NCBI GenBank assembly: GCA_964499365.1
Contig: CAZCKU010000002.1
Location: 1-64,000, forward strand
DNA: 64,000 nucleotides
Direction: 5' to 3'
Source of the DNA: PALSA-1316 sp964499365
GTDB lineage: Bacteria > Nitrospirota > Thermodesulfovibrionia > Thermodesulfovibrionales > UBA6898
Shown one piece after another: positions 37,074 to 46,926 of the stretch; the stretch's first letter is position 1; every line of letters starts with the position of its first letter. The position numbers and the translations under genes are program-made. A model generated the notes under the pieces. It searched no databases and was not told the origin of the DNA. It saw only the letters and a list, made by a program, of their open reading frames with translations.

Positions 37074-39200
37074 TCAGGGGCGGGACAGGGTAACGATCAA
37101 GGTGTTCCTGATCCGCTCAATATCGAACGTCACCCCTGCAGGAAGAAGCTCGATATAGACGTTGACCGTATTCTGGCCGGAGCGGTCTTCTTCGACCAGT
37201 ACGTCTCCGACAAAGGATGATTTGAACTTGAAGGCCTTTTCGGTCTTCCGTACCGCAGGTTTCAGCGCCAGCTTCAGCCATTCCTTGCCGGATCGTGTTT
37301 CAACCGCATCACGGTATTCAAACTGTGACTGAACATCCGAAAGATTGATCACCAGCATCGCCTTGTTCTTTGCCTCGATCGCTGCTATCTTGCTGACGGC
37401 CGTCAGCTGGTCACCCTTTATTTCAGGCTTCGGTTCGGGTTTCTTGGGCTCAGGTCTCTTCTCTTCCTTTTTTGCGAGCTCAACCGGCTTTACAGACTTC
37501 ACTTCTTCTGCCGGCTTTTCCGGCTGTTTCGGCCTTTCCGTCTTCTGCTCTACCGGTTTCTGCACCGGATGCTTCGCCTCGGGCTGAACGGGTTTCTCCT
37601 TCTTCAGCTCAGCGGACTTCGGGGCCACCCTTTCCTCCGGCTGCTTCTTCTCGTGAACTTTCGGGGTTGCTTCTTTTTTCGGCTCGATTATTTTGGGTTC
37701 AGGTTTCTTCGGTTCAGTCTTTTTGACCTCTGCCTTTTTTGTCTCAGGCTTCATTGCCACAGCCTTTTCAGCATGCAGCTCAGCCTTGGCACGCTCCGGC
37801 GGCAGAGGCTTTTCAACAACCTGCGTCACGGGCCTCTGATGACTCGTCTCGCGGGACAATTCCATCTCACTGACGGTCATTTTGCCCTGTCGCTTCTCCC
37901 CGATCATCTTTGCGGAGATCGTGAACGATTCAGCGCGGTCGTACAGGACATCCACAACAGCTATGCCGCCGATGAACTCGGTCGGCAGAATAACCGAAGG
38001 TGTAATAAAGCTTGTCCCTGATGTACTCAGCACGACCTCATTGCCAGCCAGGTTATAATTTCTGACGATATTATTGAAACGATCATATGCCTCGATCTTG
38101 ATCTTGAAGCGCTGTCCCGATACCGCGCTATCCGGAGTCAAGACCACAAAATGGTCAGGGGCCGCGTTGCTGACCTGGATATCTCCCGTCCTGCCGAACT
38201 TCTCACTGTTCACATCCTTCACGATGACGGCGATATCCTCGGCCTTTTCGTAGACAGCCCTGACCACCGCCTGGCCGTTCTTGAAGTCCGACGGGGAAAG
38301 AGAAGAAGGCTCGATCTTTGTATTGCCGGTCGTCATCAATGCAACCCCCGCACCTGACGAGGCATACGTGTCTATCATATTCTCATAGGCGTCGTAGGCA
38401 GATATGATCAGGTCAAAGGGTTCGCCGGCAACTGCTGTCTTCGGGGCCTGGACCTTGAAGTGACCCAATGCCGCCGGAGTCACCGCCACCTCGTTCGACC
38501 TTCCCCTGCTGCCGCTGGTCAACTCCTGAAGTTCGATAAAGGAATTTCCTGCCTTCTCCGAAACAAACGTCGCAACCGCTGTCCCGTTCTTGAAATCAAT
38601 ACCGGAGCCGCCGATCATGCCCGGCGACGCGGTCCCCGATGCAGTAACCTTCAGGTTGCGACCAATCTCCACATCATCGACCGTATTGTCAAACAGGTCC
38701 TTGGCGATGATGCGCATATCGAATTTTGCACCAGCCCTGACACTCGCCGGAGCCTGCAGGATAAAATGGTCAAGCTTGTTCGGCACAACGAGGACCTCTC
38801 TGGATATCACCGGAACGGTGCCTCCAGCCTCGCGGATAGAAACAACCATTTTCTCAGCCCTTCTGCTATTGATCGATATATTCGCCGTACCGCCGGAAAA
38901 CGAGGCCGCGCTCAGGGACAGGGGCTGTACGACCGCCGCCCCCCCGGCGTCAATCCTGAATTCTTTCCCGTAATCGATAAAATTGGTTATGAGGTTGTTG
39001 TTCAGGTCATACGCCTGCACCTTGACTATAAAATTTTCCCCGGCCACAGCACGGTCAGGGAGCTGAACAGTAAAGTGATCAAACTGACCAGGCTTGACGA
39101 CAACCGTACCGCCCTGTGCCACCTGAGACAGTGTGCCGATGAGGGAAACAATCAACAAAACTGCTAATAAATACCGTCCGGAACGGCTGTGTATCTTCAT
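37074..39200 (-). CDS. Exported protein with four Ig-like repeats, a Lys/Pro-rich linker and a C-terminal AMIN-like domain
   Basis: About 708 residues. A signal peptide (YLLAVLLIVSLIGTLSQVAQG) is followed by four tandem repeats of about 102 residues (roughly 40-141, 142-243, 244-346, 347-446). Each starts DHF or GHF-x-V/L-x-A/T-P and contains a G-x-x-F...A-x-D...N pattern and a later DF-x-x-G strand. Then comes a 150-residue Lys/Pro/Glu-rich linker. The last 100 residues resemble an AMIN domain (IEAKNKAMLVINLSD, ERIRNTLIVTLSRP), a peptidoglycan-targeting fold known from PilQ and AmiC. A periplasm-spanning or surface structural role is inferred. The start at 39200 fits the signal peptide; the frame runs on to 39287. 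Confidence 0.75.
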   Translation of the reverse strand: MKIHSRSGRYLLAVLLIVSLIGTLSQVAQGGTVVVKPGQFDHFTVQLPDRAVAGENFIVKVQAYDLNNNLITNFIDYGKEFRIDAGGAAVVQPLSLSAASFSGGTANISINSRRAEKMVVSIREAGGTVPVISREVLVVPNKLDHFILQAPASVRAGAKFDMRIIAKDLFDNTVDDVEIGRNLKVTASGTASPGMIGGSGIDFKNGTAVATFVSEKAGNSFIELQELTSGSRGRSNEVAVTPAALGHFKVQAPKTAVAGEPFDLIISAYDAYENMIDTYASSGAGVALMTTGNTKIEPSSLSPSDFKNGQAVVRAVYEKAEDIAVIVKDVNSEKFGRTGDIQVSNAAPDHFVVLTPDSAVSGQRFKIKIEAYDRFNNIVRNYNLAGNEVVLSTSGTSFITPSVILPTEFIGGIAVVDVLYDRAESFTISAKMIGEKRQGKMTVSEMELSRETSHQRPVTQVVEKPLPPERAKAELHAEKAVAMKPETKKAEVKKTEPKKPEPKIIEPKKEATPKVHEKKQPEERVAPKSAELKKEKPVQPEAKHPVQKPVEQKTERPKQPEKPAEEVKSVKPVELAKKEEKRPEPKKPEPKPEIKGDQLTAVSKIAAIEAKNKAMLVINLSDVQSQFEYRDAVETRSGKEWLKLALKPAVRKTEKAFKFKSSFVGDVLVEEDRSGQNTVNVYIELLPAGVTFDIERIRNTLIVTLSRP

Positions 39201-39283
39201 GCGATGAGCCCTCTTTGTATATATTTTTTTGCCTATTATGAATATCATATTTGCGTGTATTCTGTCAAAGAAAATATTTGCCG

Positions 39284-40762
39284 TCAATATGTTATGACCG
39301 TTATCGCGGGATCGACAACATCCCGGAGCAGGGCTGCGTCCAGGCCGGTGTCCGTAATAAAGAAGGCCCCCTGACGGGTCTTCAGATACACTCCAGGAAG
39401 TATGAGCCGGTACCGGGTGTTCCGGGGGGTAATAACAGGTGCCGATGCATCAGGAGAATCTGTATGGGGCAGACCGAGCAGATCGACCAGTTTCCGCAGC
39501 ACCGCGCGGTCGTCATCGCGGAAATCAACGCAGACGACATCAACGCCGCGTTTTCGTGCGTAGGCAATCTCCTGCGCTGACAATTCCGCAAATTCGATGA
39601 CCTTGGCCCTGGCGCCCGCAGCTATGCTGATATCCGCTCGGAGCTTATACGTGAAATCCTTCCGGTCTGATAGACTCAGGACAGCATCCCGCTTAAACGT
39701 GTAGCCGAGCGCCGATACGATCTTCTCGACCAGGCGACTGCTGTCTGCAGAGCCTCCGGCGTCCATGACCTCCGCCCGCCCTGATGCAGCCGGCAGCGGC
39801 CCAGCTTCGTCAAGCTGGATCAGGCGAATGTCCCGCGACCCGAACCACCGGACAAGGCTTTCGGGCACCGCACGTTCATGGGGACCGATGACCGTAACAA
39901 CCATGATCTCACCCTCAAGAAGGTCGTCTTCCTTTCTGAATATCACAAAGTCGGCCCGGTACTGTATCGAAGAGTCACCGCCCGCAATCAGGGTTCTGTC
40001 ACGGCGGACCACATACCCCAGGGAGACCAGAAGACGGTCGATGACCGTCCGGAGGTCCTGACCCTCCCTGTAACTGACAAACACGTACTCAGGCCAGACC
40101 AGACGGATTATCTCTCTGACCTCATCGGGCAGGGCACCCGACGGGTCGAGCACCAGGACAGCACCGTTGCTCAGGGCCATCATCGGAAAAGACGTGGTAT
40201 CAAAAGAAATTTCGGTGCGCTGGCCGACAGCAAAATATTTCAGCCCTCCCGGCTCCATCACAGCACGCCCGGATAGCTGCTCCACAAGGGACCGGATGGC
40301 ACGAACGGTCTGAGACCGTCGTTCGGAACTCTGATCCGGTGACACCGCCGGCTCGGGCCTGGTCCGGGGAAGTCCGGAAAACCCTGGAATTCCTGCCCCG
40401 CCGCGCTTCGGCTGCGGCACCCTGCGTTTCTTCCTTGTCCCTGACTGCGTTTCGGACAACTTTACCAGAAAAGAGAGGGGAAGTTTCACCTCGGTCCCCT
40501 GTCTGATGCTGCTGATGCTTCTGAGCCCCTCGTTCAAGCGTGTGAACTCCGCAAGAAAGGCGGCAACGTCCCTGTCTGCCAGGGAATAGCCAGCCTTCTG
40601 TATGATCGAATTGAGGGATGAATCCTCTTTCAGCAGAACCCGGATAGTCTGAACGCCCCGGGACCGGGGAGACGATGCAGCATACGTTACCGTCAGAGAG
40701 GCAAAGGCAAAAAAGAACAGCGAGAAAGACGACACAAAAAAACGACTATATGAATGTATCAC
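39284..40762 (-). CDS. Exported protein of unknown function
   Basis: About 492 residues with a signal peptide (FFVSSFSLFFFAFASLTVTYAA). Residues 40-110 look like a LysM-adjacent or sorting-type region (GYSLADRDVAAFLAEF, then LPLSFLVKLSE). The middle contains three strands-rich repeats of the type RRDRTLIAGGDSS and KRDAVLSLSDRKDF, suggesting an internal duplication. No catalytic motif is recognised. A GTG at 40762 overlaps the upstream stop as GTGA; another GTG at 40768 is possible. It overlaps the TPR gene and precedes the AMIN-domain gene by 83 bp. Confidence 0.65.
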   Translation of the reverse strand: MIHSYSRFFVSSFSLFFFAFASLTVTYAASSPRSRGVQTIRVLLKEDSSLNSIIQKAGYSLADRDVAAFLAEFTRLNEGLRSISSIRQGTEVKLPLSFLVKLSETQSGTRKKRRVPQPKRGGAGIPGFSGLPRTRPEPAVSPDQSSERRSQTVRAIRSLVEQLSGRAVMEPGGLKYFAVGQRTEISFDTTSFPMMALSNGAVLVLDPSGALPDEVREIIRLVWPEYVFVSYREGQDLRTVIDRLLVSLGYVVRRDRTLIAGGDSSIQYRADFVIFRKEDDLLEGEIMVVTVIGPHERAVPESLVRWFGSRDIRLIQLDEAGPLPAASGRAEVMDAGGSADSSRLVEKIVSALGYTFKRDAVLSLSDRKDFTYKLRADISIAAGARAKVIEFAELSAQEIAYARKRGVDVVCVDFRDDDRAVLRKLVDLLGLPHTDSPDASAPVITPRNTRYRLILPGVYLKTRQGAFFITDTGLDAALLRDVVDPAITVITY

Positions 40763-41979
40763 TCCCACGTTACCGTTTCCATCCCACCTTTCTCCCTCAT
40801 CTGCACGGCGATGCCTTTATACTGCTGCCCCTGCGGATGAGCAACAAAAATCTTCATGAATACCGCCGCGTTCTCGCCACAGCCCGGAACGACGGCCTTA
40901 TAGATCTTCCGGGTGAGCTGTTCCTGCCCCTTAACCGGAGTCGTCACGGTCTTTTCCTCCTTACTGCCGACAAAAAAGATCCCTGCAAGAGGTGCGATCA
41001 CAAATTGCTCAGGGATACACCCTTTTGCTGCCTGGAGGCTCACCGCGTAAAACTGGTGAGCACCGGCAGCCTGTCGTCCAACAGCCCTGACAAGGGCAGG
41101 CTCGTCTGCGGTCACACGCAACGCAGAGATCCTGATATCCCCGCTCTCATGCTTCGTACCGACAAATCCGGGCGACACTGCGGGAGTCTCCGCCTGCCTG
41201 ACCGTACTGTGCGGCTCTCCCCGCATCTTTCGGTAACCCAAAAATCCTGCGGCAACAACCAGTATTAATACTACAGCAATACCCATGATGAGATAAACCC
41301 TTTTTTTGAGGCCGACCTGCGGGATATCCATTGCGTCCCAGGACTCCTTGTCAGCCGGCACATCATCAGCAGTATCAACTCCGGGTATCTCCTTACCCTG
41401 GGCCTCTGTCCAGATAGCCTGCTGCAGCTCCTCCGGACCGCCTGACGGCTCGAATCCGGTGAGATCGCCTATCTCGGGGTGGGCAGAAAGGATTTCGATA
41501 TCTTCCCCGAATGCGCCTGCTGAGTCCGTTTCAGCTTCGCCGGAAGAGGACTGTTTTCCTTTGCCGAAATATTTGGCAGCAGTCTCGTTGTCCGGATCAA
41601 TCAGGTGAATCCTGCGGTACAGTTCGTTGGCCTTCTCGTAGTCTCCCCGGCTCTGATACACCTTTGCAAACAGGATCAGGTGGTTCACCTCTTCCGCAAC
41701 AAGTCCCATCTTCGCGAAGATATCGATCAGGCCTCTATATGCCTTATCATCCCCGGGTGCGAGTTTTATGATCTTTTTATACATCGCGATCATCTTGTCA
41801 CGCTGGGAGACATGCAGTTTGGCGATCGCGTTATACAGGCATTCTATCGCCAGTTCCTTCTCTCCCTTCCGGAGATACAGATCACTCATGTAATTAAGAC
41901 TTTCAGCAGTAAGGGGCTTCAGCATCGTCTCCTTTATCTGCCTGTCAATAGCCTCATTCGGGTTGCGCCTGAAAATCAT
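40759..41979 (-). CDS. TPR protein with one membrane span
   Basis: 406 residues. Residues 20-135 form three to four tetratricopeptide-type helical pairs (YMSDLYLRKGEKELAIECLYNA, VYQSRGDYEKANELYRRI). An acidic linker follows, then one membrane helix near 232-250 (VYLIMGIAVVLILVVAAGFLG), so the TPR part should face the cytoplasm and the last 150 residues the periplasm. The C-terminal domain is unrecognised. It overlaps the giant coiled-coil gene (ATGA) and the next gene, so is co-expressed. A scaffold role in an envelope complex is plausible but inferred. Confidence 0.7.
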   Translation of the reverse strand: MIFRRNPNEAIDRQIKETMLKPLTAESLNYMSDLYLRKGEKELAIECLYNAIAKLHVSQRDKMIAMYKKIIKLAPGDDKAYRGLIDIFAKMGLVAEEVNHLILFAKVYQSRGDYEKANELYRRIHLIDPDNETAAKYFGKGKQSSSGEAETDSAGAFGEDIEILSAHPEIGDLTGFEPSGGPEELQQAIWTEAQGKEIPGVDTADDVPADKESWDAMDIPQVGLKKRVYLIMGIAVVLILVVAAGFLGYRKMRGEPHSTVRQAETPAVSPGFVGTKHESGDIRISALRVTADEPALVRAVGRQAAGAHQFYAVSLQAAKGCIPEQFVIAPLAGIFFVGSKEEKTVTTPVKGQEQLTRKIYKAVVPGCGENAAVFMKIFVAHPQGQQYKGIAVQMREKGGMETVTWE

Positions 41980-44900
41980 CGGATCTCTTCAGCCTCTTTT
42001 CTTATCCTGCCAAGCCAGGGCCCCAGGACCTCCGCAACGGCAAGGGTATTCCTGATCGCGTCCTTCACCTCGTCATAGGGTCTGACACTGCCCTCCGCGT
42101 ACCTCACCTGATACAGCATATACTGATCGTCTGTCGAAATGACACTGCTGGTTTCGCCGGCCTTCAGGTCCTGAAGTTTCTCCTGTATCCAGGCAGGCAG
42201 ATCGCGGTATCGCATCTGCCTCAGCAGCAGGCCGTCGGTGCTGGTCCGGTGCAGCATGTCGAGAGACCTGCCACCTGATGCCTCCGCCTGTAGTTCGGTC
42301 ATACGAATAGCCCCGTCAAGCTGTGATCCGGCCGTATAGGGAAGCACGAGTGCAGAAACCATCTTCTCTTCCTTATTCGTCGCATACAGATGCCTGTTGT
42401 TTTGATAATATGCCCTGACCTGGGCTTCATCAACAGCCTGATCCCGTATCTTCCTGCCGATGAATTCTTCTATTGTCATGTATTTTATCAGATAATCCCG
42501 TTCCCTGGAGTCAAGGCGATACCGCTGTACCATCCTCTCCACTGCTTCCTGCTTTACCCGCAGGGAACTCTCTCCTGCCTTTGCATATAATATTTGTTCG
42601 ACTACAAAATCGTCGTAAGGATTGCCGCGCCTCCAGGGCACATTCTCAATCTTCATGCCGGAGAGCACCCTCGAGGAAATCAGACTCTCCTCAATAATCT
42701 GATACCGCGAATACTGTCTCCCGCCAATCTTCACTGCAGGTGCATCATCGGAGCTCGTGCGGCCAGGCTCCGGGACGTGAGCCGGGCGCCCCTGGTCCTT
42801 CTGCCTCGAAACCTCTTCGTAGCGCCGCATCAGGCTCTTGTAGTCTTCGTTCAGGATAGCCAGAAGACGGTTTGCCTCGTCAAGCTTCTTCGCCGTTTCG
42901 GCTGCATCACGGGTATCACGCCTCAATCTCTCCGTTTCCGCCTGAGCCTTTTCCAGCCGGAATATGAGGGCGTCCTTGTCCCTGAGACGTTTCTCATCTG
43001 CTGCCCGTTCCTCGGTCAGCTTTCGAATCCGGGCCTCCAGTTCGTTCTTCTGCATTTCTGTCAGCTTCAGCTTCGACTGCAGCTTATCGCCGCTCTGCGC
43101 CTGTCCCCGCATGTCAGCAATCTGGTTCTGAAGGAGGTCTCGCTCGGCCCTGACCTTGCGGATCTCTTCACCAGACTGCTGCAGGGCGCTGCTGCGCAAT
43201 CCGGCCTCATTCTGAATCCTGATGCTTTCCTGACGAAGCCGTTCGAGGTCGGCCATCAAGGCATCGCGCTCCCTGACCGCAGTCCCGGCGCGTGCGAGTT
43301 CACTCTGCAACGCACCGATCCGGGATTCTGTTTCGGCCTTCCTGATTTCGGACTCACGAAGCTTCCTGTCCAGGTCAGCGCGAGCTCTTTCTGTCTCGAT
43401 ATATCTCTTCTCCAGTTCGGCATACCTCTTCTCTGCAGCCGCCCTCAGCTTCTCCAGTTCGCCCTGGTTTTTCTGAAGCAGCTCTTTCTCACCCTGCAGT
43501 TTTTGGAGCGACACCATCGACTTTTCCGAGACAGCTGCGCCCGAACTGATCTCGGCTTTCAGGCGTTCGGTCTCCTGCCGCATGCCAGCGATGACAGTTA
43601 TCAGATTGTCGCGTTCCTTCAACAAGGCATCAATGCGAACCCTTGCTTCCCCGGACGCCTTTATCTGCCTGCCGAGCTCCTCGCGCTCACGCTGCAGTCC
43701 AGCAATCGCCGCTTCGTTGCCCTTCANNNNNNNNNNNNNNNNNNNNNNNNNNNNNNNNNNNNNNNNNNNNNNNNNNNNNNNNNNNNNNNNNNNNNNNNNN
43801 NNNNNNNNNNNNNNNNNNNNNNNNNNCTTGTCTTCGCCAGACCAGACAGCGCCGCCTCGTACTGCTGTATCTTCTTTTCATTCCCGGCCCTCTCGTCTGT
43901 CAGCCTCTTTACCTCTGCCGCCAGCTCAGCCGTCTGCTTCCCGGCCTCTGCCTGCTGCCGCTGGAGCGCGTCCTTCTCTGCCGAGAGCCTCTGCAGCTCC
44001 TCGGCCTTCTGCTTCGCTTGCGCCAGCAGCCTGCCCTGCTCAGCCAGCAGGCCCTCCCTTTCCCCCTGGGCCTTCTGCAGTGATCCAAGCACGGCTTCCT
44101 TTTCCTGCAGTTCCTTTTCGATCGCCGCCCTCGCGGCTATCGCCTTCTTCGCCTGTACCTCGATCTCCTGCCTCTTCTGCTGGGCCTCTGCAAGCTGCTT
44201 TTCAGATTCGCCCTGCCTCACCAGCAATTCGGCATATCTCTTTTCTGCCTCGGCGTGTCTCTTCTCAGCCTCCTGCAGGCTCCCCCTCAACTCTCCCATC
44301 GCCCTGTTTGTGTCCCCGGACGCCTTTATCTGCCTCCCGAGCTCCTCGCGCTCACGCTGCAGTCCAGCAATCGCCGCTTCGTTGCCCTTCAGTGCGGCCG
44401 CCAGCCTGAGATTCTCTGCCTTCAGCCCCTCGTGCTCGTCCCTTGTCTTCGCCAGACCAGACAGCGCCGCCTCGTACTGCTGTATCTTCTTTTCATAGTC
44501 GCGAACAGTCTCGGCATGCTTTTTCGCCTGTGCAACTGCCTCAGCTCTGTCTTTTTCGATTATGGACAGCCTACTGCCCTCTTCGGTCTGCCGCTGCTCC
44601 GCCTCTTTCACTCGCTGCAGGAGGACTGTCTTTTCGCCCTCAAGCTGCTGTACCCGCAACTCTGCTCTTTTTAACGCAGGGCCAAGCTGACTGCTCTCCT
44701 CACGCAGCCGCGCATACGCATCAAGATCCTTTCCGCCCTCGGCAGCCCGCGCTGCATCTGCCAGTCTCTTTTCAGCCTCCTTCAGCCTGGCAGTGACGGC
44801 CTTTAACTCCTCATCCCGCGCCTCGGAATCCTTCAGCCTTGCAGAAAGGGCTTCCCGCTCGCTGCGCAGTTTCTGGAGTTCCTTCTCGGCGTCCCGGACT

Positions 44901-46009
44901 GCAGCCTCCCTGGGTGTCTGAGAAGACTTCAGGCGCTCGTATTCCTCCTTGAGGGATCGCAGCGATGCCAGTGCCGTCTCCTGTTCGCTGATCTTCTTCT
45001 CCAGGACACCCTTTTCATCCGCGATCCTTCTCAGCTGCAGTTCTGACTCTGCTTTCACACCGGACAACTGTGCCTGTCTCTTTTCGGAATCAGACTGTAT
45101 CTTCTCGGCATCCCGCAGTCTGCCCTGTACCGCATCCCTCTCCGACTCCAGTCTCTGTATCCGCTCATCAGTCTGTCTGATATAGACGAGCGACTTCTCG
45201 AGGATTTCCCTGTTCTTCTGCTCGAGAGCCTTGTTTTTTCTCTGGGCGTCATCCAGAAGCTCCCTGTCGACAACAACCTTTCCTGAAGCATCGGGGACAT
45301 CGCGCGTCTGCATTCTTGATGAAAGTGTCCTGAGTTCCTGCTTCAGCCTCTCGTTTTCGGCATTCAGCAATCCGACCTCGACAGCACCCTTCGGCGCGCT
45401 CTCTCCTGCCTGTTTGAGTTCGTCGATGACGCTTCTCAGGTATTGTTTATCCCGTATGGTCGCCGTCAGCTCGTTTTCAAGGACCTGACCCCGGGCATAG
45501 CAGTCCGAAAGCTGGTCCTTGAGAGACCTGAAGCGTTGATCCGCTTTCCTCAGATCTTCTGTACAGGAATCGGTGGCAGCCGGCGGAGTCCCTGCTCCCG
45601 GCTGGGGAGCTGGGGGGGGTGATGCGGCTGTCTGCATCATCACCTCGAGTTCCTGCTGCGCAAAACCCTGGAAGGTACTCTTTGGATACTGCTCAATCAG
45701 CATATTCAGAAGCGTTTTGGCATCATCGGGCCTTCCGACGCGTACAAGCGATTTCGCACGCCAGTACAGTACCGAATCCCGCACTGAGCTTTCAGGGTAT
45801 TCCTTCAAAAAGTTTCCAAAAAGTTCGGCCGCCTTCCCGTGTTCCCCTGACTGGTAAAGACCATATGCCTTTTCGAAAAGATCTGCCTCCCCCGGCACGG
45901 CGGCATGGCCCGTGCCGATGAGCAGGCAGAGCCCGACAAAGACCGCAACGGCCGCAGCGCGCACTAGGGTATGCTTATGGCTGATCGTTCCCACAGTGAC
46001 CTGACCCAT
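41976..46009 (-). CDS. Giant exported TPR/coiled-coil/prolyl-isomerase fusion, interrupted by an assembly gap
   Basis: One gene split by a run of N (43727-43826). The upstream part has a signal peptide (VAVFVGLCLLIGTGHA), a TPR/YbgF-like repeat region (KAYGLYQSGEHGKAAELFGNF, then YWRAKSLVRVGRPDDA), and several hundred residues of Glu/Lys/Gln-rich coiled coil. The downstream part continues the coil and ends in a SurA/PpiC-like region (FVVEQILYAKAG, EAQVRAYYQNNRHLY, then a parvulin-like domain). Frames on both sides agree if the true gap is 50 bp, giving about 1,327 residues. A GTG at 45964 overlaps the upstream stop (TAGTG) and may be the real start, as it leaves a proper signal peptide. No family is recognised for the whole. 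Confidence 0.75.
43648..43881. repeat. Internal repeat copy 1, broken by the N-run
   Basis: The left flank 43648-43726 matches 44313-44391 with one mismatch in 79 bases. The right flank 43827-43881 matches 44442-44496 over 55 bases. In the second copy the two blocks are separated by 50 bases (44392-44441). The N-run therefore sits inside a repeat unit of about 184 bp. Confidence 0.85.
43727..43826. other. Assembly gap (100 N)
   Basis: Exactly 100 N, a usual placeholder length, inside a coiled-coil repeat. The intact second copy implies that at least 50 real bases are missing. Confidence 0.98.
44313..44496. repeat. Internal repeat copy 2 (intact, 184 bp)
   Basis: The intact partner of the copy broken by the gap. 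On the minus strand it encodes the coil segment from EKKIQQYEAALSG to LGRQIKASG. The near-perfect DNA identity indicates recent duplication or gene conversion within the gene. Confidence 0.85.
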
Positions 46010-46926
46010 TCGTTATATTTTTTCTCTCGTCTTTCATTCAGGAGCGTTGACTCTATCGTAGATCTTACCTCACTGAGGAGGAGAAAGGAAGCGGGAATGC
46101 GCCTGATCAGCTTCAGGATATAGACCCCCTCCTTGACCCAGACCGGATCGCTGACCTCCCCGTCCTTCATCGCGTTCAGCGTATCCTCAAGGGCCGGGAC
46201 GAGGTCACCTTTTTTGAACTCCCCAAGAATTCCTCCCCGCTCCCGCGAGGGATCTTCTGAATGGAGCTGCGCAATTTTTTCAAGCGGCTCGCCCCCTCTG
46301 AGGTCCGAAACGATCCGCAGAGATTTCATCTTCATCCCGGTTATTTCCTCGGGTGAGGGGTTTTCGCTTTTCAGCAGAACAACCGCACCGACGGTGATCC
46401 TTTCCGGTTCACGCGTAAACAGATTTCTGTTCTGCGCATAGTATTCCTCGACCTCTTTTGCACTGACGGATATTCCGCGATCTACCTCTGCATCGAGCAT
46501 TCGGGCAAGGACAATGATATTTTCCTTAAGCCATTTTTTATAGTCGCCGACACTCATCCCGCGCGCGGTGATCGTCTTTTCGAACTCTCCGGAGGAAAGT
46601 TTACGCTGAAGCATAAACTCGCGGATGCTCTGCTCCACCTCCGAATCGGTCACCGCAACCCCCTTCTTCCTGGCCTCCTGGATGATGAGCCTCTCCTCGA
46701 TCATCTTCTGCAGCAGCTTGGTATTCACCCCGGTATCGTCCAGAGAGGGATCGATCTTCATGAGGAATCGGCGGTAATCAGCGGTGGTCAGCCTCTCACC
46801 GTTCACCTCCGCCAGAAGCGTATCTTCCGCCCCGGCGCAGCAGACGCGCGGCAGCCCCCCTGATAACAGGATGGCTATCAGCAGGCAGCCGCAGACGGCA
46901 GGAACCACAGGCCAGGACGCGTTCAT
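45964..46926 (-). CDS. SurA/PpiC-like periplasmic peptidyl-prolyl isomerase
   Basis: 320 residues with a signal peptide (VCGCLLIAILLSGGLPRVCCAG). Residues 40-160 are a SurA N-terminal-type chaperone region (VNGERLTTADYRRFL, KLLQKMIEERLIIQEARKKGV). Residues 175-280 form a parvulin domain (ITVGAVVLLK, HSEDPSRERGGILGEFKKGDL, PVWVKEGVYILKL). It probably chaperones outer-membrane or exported proteins. Its start overlaps the uracil-DNA glycosylase stop (ATGA), and its stop overlaps the giant coiled-coil gene, which itself ends in a similar domain. Confidence 0.85.
   Translation of the reverse strand: MNASWPVVPAVCGCLLIAILLSGGLPRVCCAGAEDTLLAEVNGERLTTADYRRFLMKIDPSLDDTGVNTKLLQKMIEERLIIQEARKKGVAVTDSEVEQSIREFMLQRKLSSGEFEKTITARGMSVGDYKKWLKENIIVLARMLDAEVDRGISVSAKEVEEYYAQNRNLFTREPERITVGAVVLLKSENPSPEEITGMKMKSLRIVSDLRGGEPLEKIAQLHSEDPSRERGGILGEFKKGDLVPALEDTLNAMKDGEVSDPVWVKEGVYILKLIRRIPASFLLLSEVRSTIESTLLNERREKKYNEWVRSLWERSAISIP

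Noticed and set aside
42594..44498. 634-codon plus-strand ORF through the N-run
   Set aside because: It is antisense to the coiled-coil gene; the Glu/Lys/Gln-rich coding strand gives long open frames on the other strand. No start signal or domain.
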